NCBI RefSeq assembly: GCF_007673525.1
Contig: NZ_VDZU01000001.1
Location: 2,554,055 to 2,618,054 of the forward strand
Length of the DNA stretch: 64,000 nt
Direction: 5' to 3'
DNA from: Fictibacillus phosphorivorans
GTDB lineage: Bacteria; Bacillota; Bacilli; Bacillales; Fictibacillaceae
Made by a program: the position numbers and the translations under genes. The first letter of the stretch is position 1. Each line of letters begins with the position of its first letter. Shown here in pieces: positions 16,887 to 25,715 of the stretch. The notes beneath the pieces are model-generated. The model made no database searches. It saw only the letters and a list, made by a program, of their open reading frames with translations, and was not told where the DNA came from.

Positions 16887-16949
16887 GGCTGATGAGTAAA
16901 GGAAACAGCCACAACTTAAAATAGGACTGATGAGAATAGGATACAGTCC
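16887..16949. ncRNA. Twin hairpins with conserved 14-base loops
   Basis: Two hairpins lie 13 bases apart in the 3' region between the coat gene stop and its terminator. Hairpin one has stem GGCTG/CAGCC (16887-16891, 16906-16910), hairpin two GGACTG/CAGTCC (16924-16929, 16944-16949). Both loops are exactly 14 bases, ATGAGTAAAGGAAA and ATGAGAATAGGATA. Stems differ with compensating changes while loops are kept, which indicates a real structured RNA or protein-binding motif. On the minus strand the loops show TTCCT and ATCCT, reminiscent of the RUCCU loops described for the Bacillaceae-1 RNA motif. Confidence 0.55.
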
Positions 16950-16956
16950 AGGACAC

Positions 16957-16995
16957 GAAAAAACCCCGAATCCCATTGAGAGCATTCGGGGTTTT
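16957..16995. terminator. Bidirectional terminator
   Basis: Stem AAAACCCCGAAT / ATTCGGGGTTTT between the convergent coat gene and fabI. Confidence 0.92.
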
Positions 16996-17011
16996 GTCTA
17001 TTTATTTTTTA

Positions 17012-17791
17012 TTAGCGTGCAATCGTATTATATCCGCTGTCAACGTGAAGGATTTCACCTGTAATTCCTCGAGCTAAGTCACTCATTAGGAATAATGCAG
17101 CATCGCCTACTTCTTCTTGTGTATTAGCTTTTCTAAGCGGTGATTTTTCTTCGATCTCTTTCAATACAGAATTGAAGTCACCGATTCCTTTTGCAGCCAG
17201 AGTACGAATTGGTCCAGCTGAGATCGCATTTACACGGATTCCGTCTTTTCCAACATCACTTGCTAAGTACTTCACACTTGCATCAAGTGAAGCTTTCGCA
17301 ACACCCATAACATTATAGTTGGAGACAACTCTTTCTCCACCAAGGTAAGTAAGCGTTACGATGCTGCCACCTTTAGTCATTAAGGGGCGAGCTTCTTTCA
17401 CTACAGCCGTAAGTGAGTAAGATGAAATGTTATGGGCCAGAAGAAAGCCTTCACGTGTTGTGTTTAAGTATTCTCCTTTAAGCTCTTCTGTGTTTGCAAA
17501 AGCAATACAGTGTGCTAAACCGTGAATAACTCCAACTTCTTCTTTCAATTGAGCAAACGTCTTTTTAATTTCATCATCATTCGTGATATCACAAGGAAGA
17601 ACAATAGAATCATTTCGATCTAGGGACTCTGCCAAATCTCGAACATTTTTCTCTAATCTTTCACCAGCATATGTAAATACTAAGCGTGCCCCGGCGTTTG
17701 ATAGAGATTGTGCGATTCCCCATGCGATACTTCTTTTGTTGGCTACACCCATTACAACGAACGTTTTGTTTTCTAGTGATAATTGATACAT
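17012..17791 (-). CDS. fabI: Enoyl-ACP reductase (NADH) FabI
   Basis: Catalyses the last reduction step of fatty acid elongation. The 259-residue SDR has the atypical FabI nucleotide motif VVMGVANKRSIAWGIA and the catalytic Tyr-x6-Lys in YNVMGVAK. Length is normal. A FapR-type operator lies about 55 bases upstream, so it should be repressed by FapR and induced by malonyl-CoA as in B. subtilis. It stands as a single gene with its own terminator. Confidence 0.97.
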   Translation of the reverse strand: MYQLSLENKTFVVMGVANKRSIAWGIAQSLSNAGARLVFTYAGERLEKNVRDLAESLDRNDSIVLPCDITNDDEIKKTFAQLKEEVGVIHGLAHCIAFANTEELKGEYLNTTREGFLLAHNISSYSLTAVVKEARPLMTKGGSIVTLTYLGGERVVSNYNVMGVAKASLDASVKYLASDVGKDGIRVNAISAGPIRTLAAKGIGDFNSVLKEIEEKSPLRKANTQEEVGDAALFLMSDLARGITGEILHVDSGYNTIAR

Positions 17792-17846
17792 AGAAGCATT
17801 CCTCCCAATTGTTTCGGTTTCAAAATTTTATAAATTAGTATTTGTT

Positions 17847-17865
17847 ATTAGTACCAAGTCCTAAT
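17847..17865 (-). promoter_or_regulatory. FapR operator upstream of fabI
   Basis: ATTAGTACCAAGTCCTAAT closely matches the published FapR consensus (ATTAGTACCTAGTCTTAAT as I recall it). A minus-strand TATACT -10 hexamer lies directly beside it (plus-strand positions 17867-17872), so the operator overlaps the transcription start region. Confidence 0.85.
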
Positions 17866-17898
17866 TAGTATAACAGAAACAATGGGGAAATTCACTAG

Positions 17899-18045
17899 TT
17901 AACCTTTACTAGTCTGAATATTTTTCACTTCATAACCGCACGAATCACAGCGATAGATGACATTTTGATTAGATTGAGCGATTAGAATTTTATGGTTTAA
18001 ATCATGCATTTTATGACATTTAGGACAATGAACAACTGGCTGCAT
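17899..18045 (-). CDS. Small zinc-ribbon protein (48 aa)
   Basis: A 48-residue protein with two Cys pairs, CPKC near residue 7-10 and CDSC near 33-36, separated by about 22 residues, forming a likely zinc ribbon. ATG at 18045 has an AGGAGCTG site about nine bases upstream. It lies upstream of fabI on the same strand but beyond the fabI operator, so it is likely separate. Function unknown. Confidence 0.75.
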   Translation of the reverse strand: MQPVVHCPKCHKMHDLNHKILIAQSNQNVIYRCDSCGYEVKNIQTSKG

Positions 18046-18150
18046 AAATAATTTCAGCTCCTTTTTTTGTTTATATTTAGCATGCTCATATATATAAAAA
18101 AATAAGGCTTGTTTTGCAAATTTGATGTTTTGAAAGAGAACAATGAATCA

Positions 18151-18280
18151 GTTGATCTCCGTTTCAGATGCTCCCTTTCCGAGGGGCAGGCGGTGAGCCC
18201 CATTCGTAACATTTCACTCTTAAGTGTCTCACCTGCCCAACTGTCCCGTAGGAGTCTCGAATCTTACACTCCAATTAACT
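18151..18280. repeat. Palindromic intergenic repeat element, full copy
   Basis: An element of about 130 bases begins GTTGATCTCCGTTTCAG and ends CACTCCAATTAAC, with inner arms GGGCAGGCGGTGAG (18184) and CTCACCTGCCC (18228), and a CCCGTAGGAGTCTCG segment near the right end. I recognise this pattern as a dispersed, non-coding repeat seen in Bacillaceae genomes. No reading frame is present. It fills the gap between the zinc-ribbon gene and yjbQ. A deleted remnant is at 62468-62513. Confidence 0.7.
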
Positions 18281-18388
18281 ATCAATGAAGTTTACGAATA
18301 GATAAATGAGAAATCATTAATAGACATGAACCTAATTAAAAACGATAAATAAAAAGCACTGGCATTTAACCAGCACTTTTAATGGACC

Positions 18389-20230
18389 TTAACTCAGTAT
18401 TTGTCTCATTTGTTGAATTTGTTCCTTGCTTCCTGTTACAACCATCTTATCTCCTAATAGAATCTCCGTATCACCATGTGGAACAATTGATTCTTTTCCT
18501 CTATAAATCCGAACAATGATGCTGTCACCCAAGAATGGGAAGTTTCTTAATGCTGTACGGTGGTACGAACTATTCGAAACGATAATTTCGTTCAAACTAT
18601 TATCTGATGTAGTAAGGATATCGACAACCGCAGGATTTTCAATTAAAGCTTTTAATAAAACTTGCGACGAGAAGTAAACAGAATAAACTTCAATGCCTTC
18701 TTCTTTAAGTGCATCTCTTTTAACAGGGTCTTCAATACGAGCAACGATTCGTTGTACTCCTTCTTCTTTTGCAAGGAGCGCAAGATTTTCGTTCGTTTCA
18801 TCGTTTCCTGTTGCAAATACAATTACATCTGTTTCAAAAACGTGAGATGCTTTTAGAGTATCTGCTTCGTAATTTTCAAGTTCACGTATATTAAAGCTTT
18901 CTAGCTGTTTCTGATCTTTCTCTTCTTGTTTTGTATGATACAGTCTAAAATCAAAACGAGTTTGATCTAATTCTGTAGTTAGTGGTAGCGTAAACTGGTT
19001 TGCACCGACAAACACAAGCTGTTCTTTTGGTGCTTCTTCTTCCTTTTTCTTAGGTAAGAACTTCTTAAAGAATATAGGTGTAACAACCGCACTAATAACA
19101 GCAGTAAGAATAAGAGCTGACGACGTACGTGCATCTATAATCTCAATTCGCTCTCCAATTTTAGCAGCTGCAATAACCAGTGACAGTGTTGAAGTTAATA
19201 AAAATCCAGCCGCCGTTACGGTTTTCCAGTCGTACCACTTTCTAAGGTATAGAATAGGCAAGAATTTGGAGATTAACAGAGCCAAGAGCAATAAAGGAAT
19301 CAATGCCAATGCTTTTGAATCAGCAAAAATTGAACGAATATCCAGCTCCACCCCTACCATTACAAAAAAGATAGGAATTAAAAAGCCATAACCAAAAGAG
19401 TCTAACTTATGGACAAGCTGCTTATTAGGTGACAGAAGAGAAACTAAAACTCCCGCTAAAAATGCTCCTAATATATTCTCCGCACCAACCGATTCAGATA
19501 GTCCGACTAATACGATGATTAACGTAAATACTGCTCTTGTATCAAGCTGAATCGTTCCTTTAGACATTGTTTCAAGAAAAGAACGGTGTCTTAATTGCTT
19601 TCCGACGAAATACAGAATCAATCCTGCAGCGAAAAGGATAAGCAATAACCACATGCGACTTGGGTCACCGGATTCCATAGAAACAAATAGAGCAAGAAGA
19701 ATCATTGTAACAAGATCCGCTATAACAGCGACTAACAAAATGATTTGACCAATCGTTGTTTTAGACAATTTTTCTTCTTTTAAGGTAGGAACGACAACTC
19801 CCAAAGAAATCGTAGATATTACAAGAGTCATAAAGAGCGCACTTTCTGTAAAACCACCCCATACAAACAATAGAGATAAACCATAAGAGAGAATGAGAAT
19901 AAATAGAAAAATCACACTCGATACAGCAAGACGGTTTGGCTCTTTTTTTGTATTCTTTTTCTTTGAATTAGATTCACCTGCAAAAATACTAAAATCTATC
20001 TCAAGACCGCTTAGAAACATTAAAAAGATAAAGCCAAGTACAGATAAGATTTCAAGCCAAGCGTCTGCATGAACAATATCAAAGCCGCTTTTTCCTAATA
20101 CGATTCCGACAATAATTTCTGCGACTACAACAGGAATCACCCTTAAGCGAAATTTGTTTAGAAAAATAGGAACAAAAAATGCTGTTAGAATAACGATAAC
20201 TAATGAAGCAAAAGATGCATGTTCTTCCAT
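18389..20230 (-). CDS. yjbQ: CPA2-family cation/proton antiporter with TrkA domains
   Basis: A 613-residue membrane protein, matching the length of B. subtilis YjbQ. Residues about 1-400 hold many transmembrane helices, with FLSGLEIDFSIF and GAFLAGVLVSLLSP typical of CPA2 exchangers. After a KKFLPKKKEEE linker comes a TrkA-N/RCK-like domain (LVFVGANQFTLPL; VIVFATGNDETNENLA) and a TrkA-C domain at the end. Probably a Na+ or K+/H+ antiporter gated by a nucleotide ligand. Start at 20230 follows GGAGGG, favoured over an upstream ATG. The prpE neighbourhood is conserved with B. subtilis. Confidence 0.9.
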   Translation of the reverse strand: MEEHASFASLVIVILTAFFVPIFLNKFRLRVIPVVVAEIIVGIVLGKSGFDIVHADAWLEILSVLGFIFLMFLSGLEIDFSIFAGESNSKKKNTKKEPNRLAVSSVIFLFILILSYGLSLLFVWGGFTESALFMTLVISTISLGVVVPTLKEEKLSKTTIGQIILLVAVIADLVTMILLALFVSMESGDPSRMWLLLILFAAGLILYFVGKQLRHRSFLETMSKGTIQLDTRAVFTLIIVLVGLSESVGAENILGAFLAGVLVSLLSPNKQLVHKLDSFGYGFLIPIFFVMVGVELDIRSIFADSKALALIPLLLLALLISKFLPILYLRKWYDWKTVTAAGFLLTSTLSLVIAAAKIGERIEIIDARTSSALILTAVISAVVTPIFFKKFLPKKKEEEAPKEQLVFVGANQFTLPLTTELDQTRFDFRLYHTKQEEKDQKQLESFNIRELENYEADTLKASHVFETDVIVFATGNDETNENLALLAKEEGVQRIVARIEDPVKRDALKEEGIEVYSVYFSSQVLLKALIENPAVVDILTTSDNSLNEIIVSNSSYHRTALRNFPFLGDSIIVRIYRGKESIVPHGDTEILLGDKMVVTGSKEQIQQMRQILS

Positions 20231-20380
20231 AATCCCTCCATAGTTTCTATATATTATTGGTTTACTATAGTAAAGCAGAAAAAGAAATGTCAAACGATTG
20301 TGCTCAAAATGATTTGCAAACGTTCTGTTTTTCGGTAAGATAATACATGTTATTGTTTTACTTTAAGGAGTCGATTCCAC

Positions 20381-21538
20381 ATGCAAAATAACCATAAATC
20401 TCCATGGCAGCAACTCGATTACAATCTTTTGTTTATATTATTCTTAATGGTCATCTCAAGCTGTATTGCGATCTATAGTGCACAGATGATGGATCAATAC
20501 GGTAGCAACTTCGTAATTAAACAAATCGTATGGTACATTATCGGTGGAATTGCTGTAATCGGAGTCATGGTCTTAGACTTTGATCAGTTCAGAAAGTTAT
20601 CTTGGTATCTCTATGGACTTGGTATCATATTGCTATTAGGTATTCTTGCTGCACCAGAAAGCATTGTTCCAAACATTAATGGTGCACAAAGCTGGTACAG
20701 ATTTGGACCTTTTGCACTTCAGCCATCAGAACTTGTTAAAGTGGCACTTGTTATAGCATTGGCTAATACGATTGCAACACATAATGAAAAGTATATTATT
20801 CGTACAATTCATGAAGACCTATTATTGCTCGGAAAAATTGCTGTAATCGCTGGTTTTCCGACTTTTCTAGTGCTATTGCAGCCTGACCTTGGTACGAGCC
20901 TTGTTTTCATGGCAATTACCGGTAGCCTTCTACTTGTGTCAGGAATTAGATGGAGAATTATACTTATTCTTATTCTTTCCTTTATCTTGTTCATATCAAT
21001 CCTGGTTTGGATATATTTTACCTTCCCACAATTTTTCGTAGATCACATACTAGATCAATATCAGCTTAACCGATTCTACGCATGGCTTGATCCATATGGA
21101 CATAAAGATGCAGGATATCATACGAGAAACGCACTGCTTGCGATTGGAAGCGGAATGCTGTTTGGAAAAGGATATACAGAAGGCTCTGTATATCTGCCAG
21201 AAGCACAAACTGATTTTATTTTTTCAATCATCGGTGAAGAATTTGGGTTTGTAGGAACAAGCTTTGTTATTTCACTCTTTTTCTTAATGGTCTACAGAAT
21301 GATTAACACGGCCCTCGAAAGCAATGAAGCATTTGGAAGTTACCTTTGTGCAGGTGTAATTGGAATGTATACCTTTCAAGTATTTCAAAATATTGGTATG
21401 AACATTCAAGTGATGCCGATCACTGGAATCCCCCTCCCATTTATCAGTTATGGAGGAAGTTCAGTACTCGCATGTATGATCGCATTCGGTATCGTTCTAA
21501 ATGTTCGATCTAGAACTGTAAAATACATGTTTGAATAA
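20381..21538 (+). CDS. rodA: RodA/FtsW/SpoVE-family SEDS protein
   Basis: A 385-residue polytopic membrane protein with the SEDS signatures NGAQSWYRFGPFALQPSELVK, LLQPDLGTSLVF, GEEFGFVGT and GIPLPFISYGGSS. SEDS proteins polymerise lipid II glycan strands, usually with a class B PBP. Overall it looks more like RodA than FtsW, but the family members are similar and a sporulation-type paralogue is possible. It has no PBP partner here, lying alone between yjbQ and prpE, which is not its place in B. subtilis. Confidence 0.85.
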   Translation: MQNNHKSPWQQLDYNLLFILFLMVISSCIAIYSAQMMDQYGSNFVIKQIVWYIIGGIAVIGVMVLDFDQFRKLSWYLYGLGIILLLGILAAPESIVPNINGAQSWYRFGPFALQPSELVKVALVIALANTIATHNEKYIIRTIHEDLLLLGKIAVIAGFPTFLVLLQPDLGTSLVFMAITGSLLLVSGIRWRIILILILSFILFISILVWIYFTFPQFFVDHILDQYQLNRFYAWLDPYGHKDAGYHTRNALLAIGSGMLFGKGYTEGSVYLPEAQTDFIFSIIGEEFGFVGTSFVISLFFLMVYRMINTALESNEAFGSYLCAGVIGMYTFQVFQNIGMNIQVMPITGIPLPFISYGGSSVLACMIAFGIVLNVRSRTVKYMFE

Positions 21539-21564
21539 CACCTGATTTTTTCAGGTGTTTTTCT
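21537..21564 (+). terminator. Terminator after rodA-like gene
   Basis: Stem AACACCTGA / TCAGGTGTT with T-run, overlapping the stop codon. Confidence 0.85.
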
Positions 21565-21603
21565 TTTACCTTTGAAGTATCCTAATGAGGATGAGGTGAA
21601 ATT

Positions 21604-22344
21604 ATGAGATACGATATTATTGGTGACATTCATGGGTGTTATAAAGAGTATTGTGAGCTAGTGTCAAAGTTGGGCTATGAGTGGAATAATGGTATGCCTG
21701 TACATAATGAAAGCAGGAAACTCGTATTCTTGGGGGATTTAATGGATCGTGGACCAGACTCTATAAGTGTTATGGAACATGTTTACGAGCTTGTGCAAAA
21801 TGACCTTGCACTTTATACACCGGGTAACCACTGCAACAAACTTTATCGATACTTTTTAGGACGAAACGTACAGATTAAACACGGATTAGAAACGACCGTA
21901 GCTGAATTAGAGGCTCTCAGTCAGGATGAAAGAACAGTGGTTAGAAATCATTTTTGTAGCCTTTATGAAAAGGCACCCCTTTATTTACATCTTGATGATG
22001 GAAAGTTAGTCGTAGCTCATGCTGGAATTCGTGAAGATTATGTAGGACAGACACATAATAAAGTAAAAACCTTTGTTTTATATGGAGATATTACTGGTGA
22101 AACCAATCCGGATGGAACTCCTGTCAGAAGAGATTGGGCAAAAAAACATTCAGGCAGAATTACTATTGTCTATGGCCATACACCAGTTGAAGACGTTCGA
22201 CATATTCAAAACACGTGGAATATTGATACAGGCTGTGTATTTGGCGGCAAATTAAGTGCATTAAAATATCCAGAGCTTGAGCCGGTAAGTGTACCTTCCT
22301 CTCATCCATTTGTACCTGAAAAGTTTCGCTCTTTTAACGATTAA
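21604..22344 (+). CDS. prpE: Bis(5'-nucleosyl)-tetraphosphatase PrpE
   Basis: A 246-residue calcineurin-type phosphoesterase of the PPP family with GDIHGC (7-12), [10 protein letters not shown] and GNHCNK metal motifs, then VVAHAGI and YGHTPV for the later His ligands. B. subtilis PrpE hydrolyses Ap4A asymmetrically and has been linked to spore germination. ATG at 21604 follows GAGGTGAA. Single gene. Confidence 0.93.
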   Translation: MRYDIIGDIHGCYKEYCELVSKLGYEWNNGMPVHNESRKLVFLGDLMDRGPDSISVMEHVYELVQNDLALYTPGNHCNKLYRYFLGRNVQIKHGLETTVAELEALSQDERTVVRNHFCSLYEKAPLYLHLDDGKLVVAHAGIREDYVGQTHNKVKTFVLYGDITGETNPDGTPVRRDWAKKHSGRITIVYGHTPVEDVRHIQNTWNIDTGCVFGGKLSALKYPELEPVSVPSSHPFVPEKFRSFND

Positions 22345-22407
22345 AAAAAAGCTTCTTTGTTTTCATTGTCGCATCTCAAAGAGCATCGTTCTAGAGCCAA
22401 ATAAAAT

Positions 22408-22444
22408 AAAGGTGTAGTCCTTTCATGAATTACACCTTTTTTTG
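22408..22444. terminator. Bidirectional terminator
   Basis: Stem AAAGGTGTA / TACACCTTT between convergent prpE and the sulfotransferase gene. Confidence 0.8.
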
Positions 22445-22496
22445 TATTCCTGCTGCTTCATTGTAAGAGTGCTTAGTTGCTATCCAATTGCATATT

Positions 22497-23273
22497 TTAT
22501 AAAATGTTAGGATTGTACCCAAGCTTTTTAAAGTCATCCGCATATAAATTTTTTACAATCTGCATTGTCTCATCATCATAAAAATGCTCGTATGACGGTA
22601 TATCTTTTAAGAGATATGGCTTCATGTTTCTGGTCGCATAGGAGTTTGTTACTTTTAAGTTCATTCTTTGACTGTTATGGTGATTGGATGAAGATAATTG
22701 ATTGAGCGGGGCTTTTTTAAGGTCAAACTTCTTTTCTATTGCCCTTAGTTCTTCTGAAAAATTTTCCAATTTTAAATACTGATCAATGATATGTTCTTCA
22801 CCGTCGCTGTATTGCTGCGCGATATGGGGATTGATCTTATTTCTTTTTACTCCAATTGCGCGGATTCTGTATAAAAATTGTTTAAAAGAAATACCCTCTG
22901 GTCTTCCTGGAGCAATTTGTTCCAAGATTGATGGAACAGCTAATACGGCAAAATAAGAACTCACAGCTCTTTTGTATGGATTTCTAACCAGTTTATATGT
23001 CGTTTTTTTTCCATGAAGCAATTCATTTTTTACGATTGTTTTATAATGTTTTTGCTTTTCAAAAACTTCTTCGCGGTATGCATGAATCCATGTTGAATAC
23101 CCTCTCGCTTGTTCAAGTTGGCCAATTTGAAAGAAAAACCATTTTATTAAGGAAGTGCAGCCGCATTTCGGGTTCCAAAACAAAACGATTGGTAAACTGC
23201 TATGATATAGAGGAATAATGGGATCCATTAATCTCGCGATGATTTCAATTTGGTTTTTTTTATTCATTTTCAA
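22497..23273 (-). CDS. Sulfotransferase-family protein
   Basis: A 258-residue protein with NPKCGCTS at 34-41 in the position of the 5'-phosphosulfate loop and RNPYKRAVSSY at 97-107 as the 3'-phosphate motif. These are the hallmarks of PAPS-dependent carbohydrate sulfotransferases (Sulfotransfer_2 type). No signal peptide or membrane anchor is visible, so it would act in the cytoplasm on a precursor. TTG start at 23273 has AAGGAGAG at good spacing; an ATG two codons on is an alternative. It is inserted between prpE and the RluA-family gene, adjacent in B. subtilis, which suggests acquisition. Confidence 0.85.
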   Translation of the reverse strand: MKMNKKNQIEIIARLMDPIIPLYHSSLPIVLFWNPKCGCTSLIKWFFFQIGQLEQARGYSTWIHAYREEVFEKQKHYKTIVKNELLHGKKTTYKLVRNPYKRAVSSYFAVLAVPSILEQIAPGRPEGISFKQFLYRIRAIGVKRNKINPHIAQQYSDGEEHIIDQYLKLENFSEELRAIEKKFDLKKAPLNQLSSSNHHNSQRMNLKVTNSYATRNMKPYLLKDIPSYEHFYDDETMQIVKNLYADDFKKLGYNPNIL

Positions 23274-23341
23274 ATTTCTCTCCTTCTTTATTAGTAGATG
23301 AAGAGCTTGTTCATTTTGCTTGGATTTTAATAGCCTAAAAG

Positions 23342-23381
23342 TTAAAAAAAAAAAGGATTTGTGCTAGTTCCACAAATCCTT
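23342..23381 (-). terminator. Terminator after RluA-family gene
   Basis: Stem AAGGATTTGTG / CACAAATCCTT followed on the minus strand by a long T-run; the stem includes the last codons of the gene. Confidence 0.85.
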
Positions 23382-24257
23382 CATATCTTTAGGACAACTT
23401 ACTTTTATATTAATCTGTTCACCGGTAAATGGGTGTATGAATGTTGTTCTTTCACTGTGAAGCGCCTGGCGATTAATGAGGTTTAAGCGGCCTCCATATA
23501 AATCATCGCCTAAAAGGGGGTGGCCAATGGATGCCATGTGAACTCTAATTTGATGAGTTCTTCCTGTATCCAATTTTAGCCTGACCACTGAAAAATCAGA
23601 ATCAGGCAGATAATCTATTTTTTTATAGTGAGTCATAGAATGCTGTCCATCTTCCCTGACCATTCTTTCGATAATACTGTCAGGATTTCTTCCAATTGGT
23701 GTATCTATTGTACCTTCTTGGTTTTCTATTTGCCCATGGACAAAAGCGATGTAACCTCTTTTTATAGACTTATTGATTTGTTGTTTAGACATTAGAGAGT
23801 GGGCAAAGCGGTGTTTCGCTATTACTACGATTCCTGAGGTGTCCTTATCCAATCGATTTACAGCATGAAACGTACCAGGTATACCCTTTTCTTGATAGTA
23901 AAATAACACTGCTGCAGCAAGTGATCCTTTTGGTTGGTACAGAGACGGAATCGTTGGCATACCAGCAAGTTTATTTACAACTAAAAAATGTTCATCCTCG
24001 TACACGATGTTAATTGAAATATTCTCTGCTTCCATAGTTTCACTTTTCGTCTCAGGTGGAAAACAGACAGTTATTTCATCTCCGCTATTTAAGAGCGTTC
24101 TTACCGTTACTTCTTCTTTATTCACAAGAAGAGCGCCGCCGTGAAACTTAATATCGGTCAGCGCTGCTTTCGAAATTTCTTTCGTTTTTAGATAGTCTCG
24201 TAAAAGAACGGAAGCCTCTTTTTCTTCAACAGTCCAAGTGATTTTAAAATTTTCCAT
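23364..24257 (-). CDS. yjbO: RluA-family pseudouridine synthase
   Basis: A 297-residue enzyme isomerising uridine to pseudouridine in RNA. The N terminus looks like an S4-type RNA-binding region (DYLKTKEISKAALTDIKFHG), and the catalytic Asp is in HAVNRLDKDTSG (Asp137). LKLDTGRTHQIRVHMASIGHP is the second conserved motif. The start at 24257 follows GGAG; a TTG five codons earlier has no site. It is directly downstream of nadF with one base between, as yjbO follows nadF in B. subtilis. Confidence 0.93.
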   Translation of the reverse strand: MENFKITWTVEEKEASVLLRDYLKTKEISKAALTDIKFHGGALLVNKEEVTVRTLLNSGDEITVCFPPETKSETMEAENISINIVYEDEHFLVVNKLAGMPTIPSLYQPKGSLAAAVLFYYQEKGIPGTFHAVNRLDKDTSGIVVIAKHRFAHSLMSKQQINKSIKRGYIAFVHGQIENQEGTIDTPIGRNPDSIIERMVREDGQHSMTHYKKIDYLPDSDFSVVRLKLDTGRTHQIRVHMASIGHPLLGDDLYGGRLNLINRQALHSERTTFIHPFTGEQINIKVSCPKDMKDLWN

Positions 24258-24258
24258 A

Positions 24259-25053
24259 TTAATCTCCAACAAATGACTCTTTCACTCTTTTCCAAAAAGG
24301 AAATGGCCGAAACCTAGCAAATCGAATTTTCTCTTCTGCGACCCTGTACTGAATCGACTTTACTTTTTTCTGAACTAAAAATCGATGGTCGATCGTAATA
24401 TGAAAATCCACATCGTTCACAGGTTTCAAAATACACGTATGATGCTGCGGCAGTACGAGCGGCGAACCTATCGTTCGGAATACACGGTTGTTAATTGAAG
24501 CCATCTCTGATAGTTGAATGGATGCAAGAGACGGATGGATGATCGCTCCACCGAGTGCTTTGTTATAAGCTGTACTTCCAGATGGAGTTGAAATACAAAG
24601 GCCATCGCCTCTGAACGTTTCAAATTTTTCTCCCTTGATCTCAACATCCATTACAAGCGATCCTTCAACACTTTTTACTGTACATTCATTAACAGCGAGA
24701 TATCTCTTCTCATCTAGCCCATCAATATATCGTACTGTAACTTCGAGTAAAGGATATTCAACGATCTGAAAAGGTGTTTTTGCGATATGTATGACGAGCT
24801 TTTCCACCTCTTCAGGCAACCAGTCTGCAAAAAAACCAAGGTGACCGGTATGGACACCAACAAAAGCAGTTTTGTCGATGCGATGTACATAATGATGGAA
24901 CGCGTGAAGCAATGTACCATCACCACCAACTGTTATCACAATCTCAGGCTCTTCTTCTTCATAAACCAGTTCAAATTCTTCAAGATATGCCCGAATTTTT
25001 TCTGTTAAGATATTGGATTTATTATCTCCTTTTGATACGATGGCAAATTTCAT
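24259..25053 (-). CDS. nadF: NAD kinase
   Basis: Phosphorylates NAD to NADP. The 264-residue protein has the GGDGT motif at 43-47, an NE pair in [15 protein letters not shown], and [21 protein letters not shown] for the second nucleotide-binding motif. Length equals B. subtilis NadF. It lies 14 bases after sasB in the yjbL-sasB-nadF-yjbO operon. Confidence 0.96.
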   Translation of the reverse strand: MKFAIVSKGDNKSNILTEKIRAYLEEFELVYEEEEPEIVITVGGDGTLLHAFHHYVHRIDKTAFVGVHTGHLGFFADWLPEEVEKLVIHIAKTPFQIVEYPLLEVTVRYIDGLDEKRYLAVNECTVKSVEGSLVMDVEIKGEKFETFRGDGLCISTPSGSTAYNKALGGAIIHPSLASIQLSEMASINNRVFRTIGSPLVLPQHHTCILKPVNDVDFHITIDHRFLVQKKVKSIQYRVAEEKIRFARFRPFPFWKRVKESFVGD

Positions 25054-25067
25054 TCTCTCTCCATCCT

Positions 25068-25715
25068 TTATGATCCTAAATTAGTTTCATTGGATTTATC
25101 ATTGCGTTCCAAAAACACAAGCTGAGCTTCTTGAATTTCCCCTTTGATCTGAGACATCTCTTCGTCTAATCTGTTTGCCGCTTCTGCCGCTCTTTGTAGC
25201 CTTTGACGAATATCTTCAGGAATTTGTCCTTGATACTTATAGTTCATAGAGTGTTCGATCGTAGCCCAAAAATTCATAGCTAGTGTTCGGACTTGAACTT
25301 CTACAAGAATCTTCTTTTCTCCATCTAATACTTGAACGGGATACTCGATAACGATATGGTACGAACGATAACCACTTGGTTTTTTATGTGTGATATAGTC
25401 GCGTTCTTCTACAATCGTAAAATCATTGCGCTGCCTGAGAAGATTTATTACGGTTTTTATATCATCAGTAAACTGACACATGATTCGAAGTCCCGCTAAA
25501 TCTTGAATTTCCGTTTCTAAATGTTGATCGGGAATGTTCTTTTGATAGGCCTTGTTCACGATTGACTTGATGGGTTTCACTCTTCCAGTAACAAACTCAA
25601 TCGGACAATGCTGATTTGATTTTTCAAATTGCTCACGCATTCCTCTGAATTTAATCTTAAGCTCATCAACAGCTTGCTTGTACGGAATTAATAGAGCTTC
25701 CCAGTCCATGCTCAT
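25068..25715 (-). CDS. sasB: Small alarmone synthetase SasB/RelQ
   Basis: A 215-residue (p)ppGpp synthetase with only the RelA/SpoT synthetase domain. It shows [59 protein letters not shown] and a C-terminal helical tail for tetramerisation. Very close in length and motifs to B. subtilis YjbM. Its ATG overlaps the stop of yjbL (ATGA), so the two are coupled. Confidence 0.96.
   Translation of the reverse strand: MSMDWEALLIPYKQAVDELKIKFRGMREQFEKSNQHCPIEFVTGRVKPIKSIVNKAYQKNIPDQHLETEIQDLAGLRIMCQFTDDIKTVINLLRQRNDFTIVEERDYITHKKPSGYRSYHIVIEYPVQVLDGEKKILVEVQVRTLAMNFWATIEHSMNYKYQGQIPEDIRQRLQRAAEAANRLDEEMSQIKGEIQEAQLVFLERNDKSNETNLGS

Noticed and set aside
16887..16910. Hammerhead ribozyme, suggested by CTGATGAG...GAAAC
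   Set aside because: The core words are present, but the segment between them is too short for stem II and no stem III/I arrangement with a cleavage site is found; the twin-hairpin reading explains both copies better.
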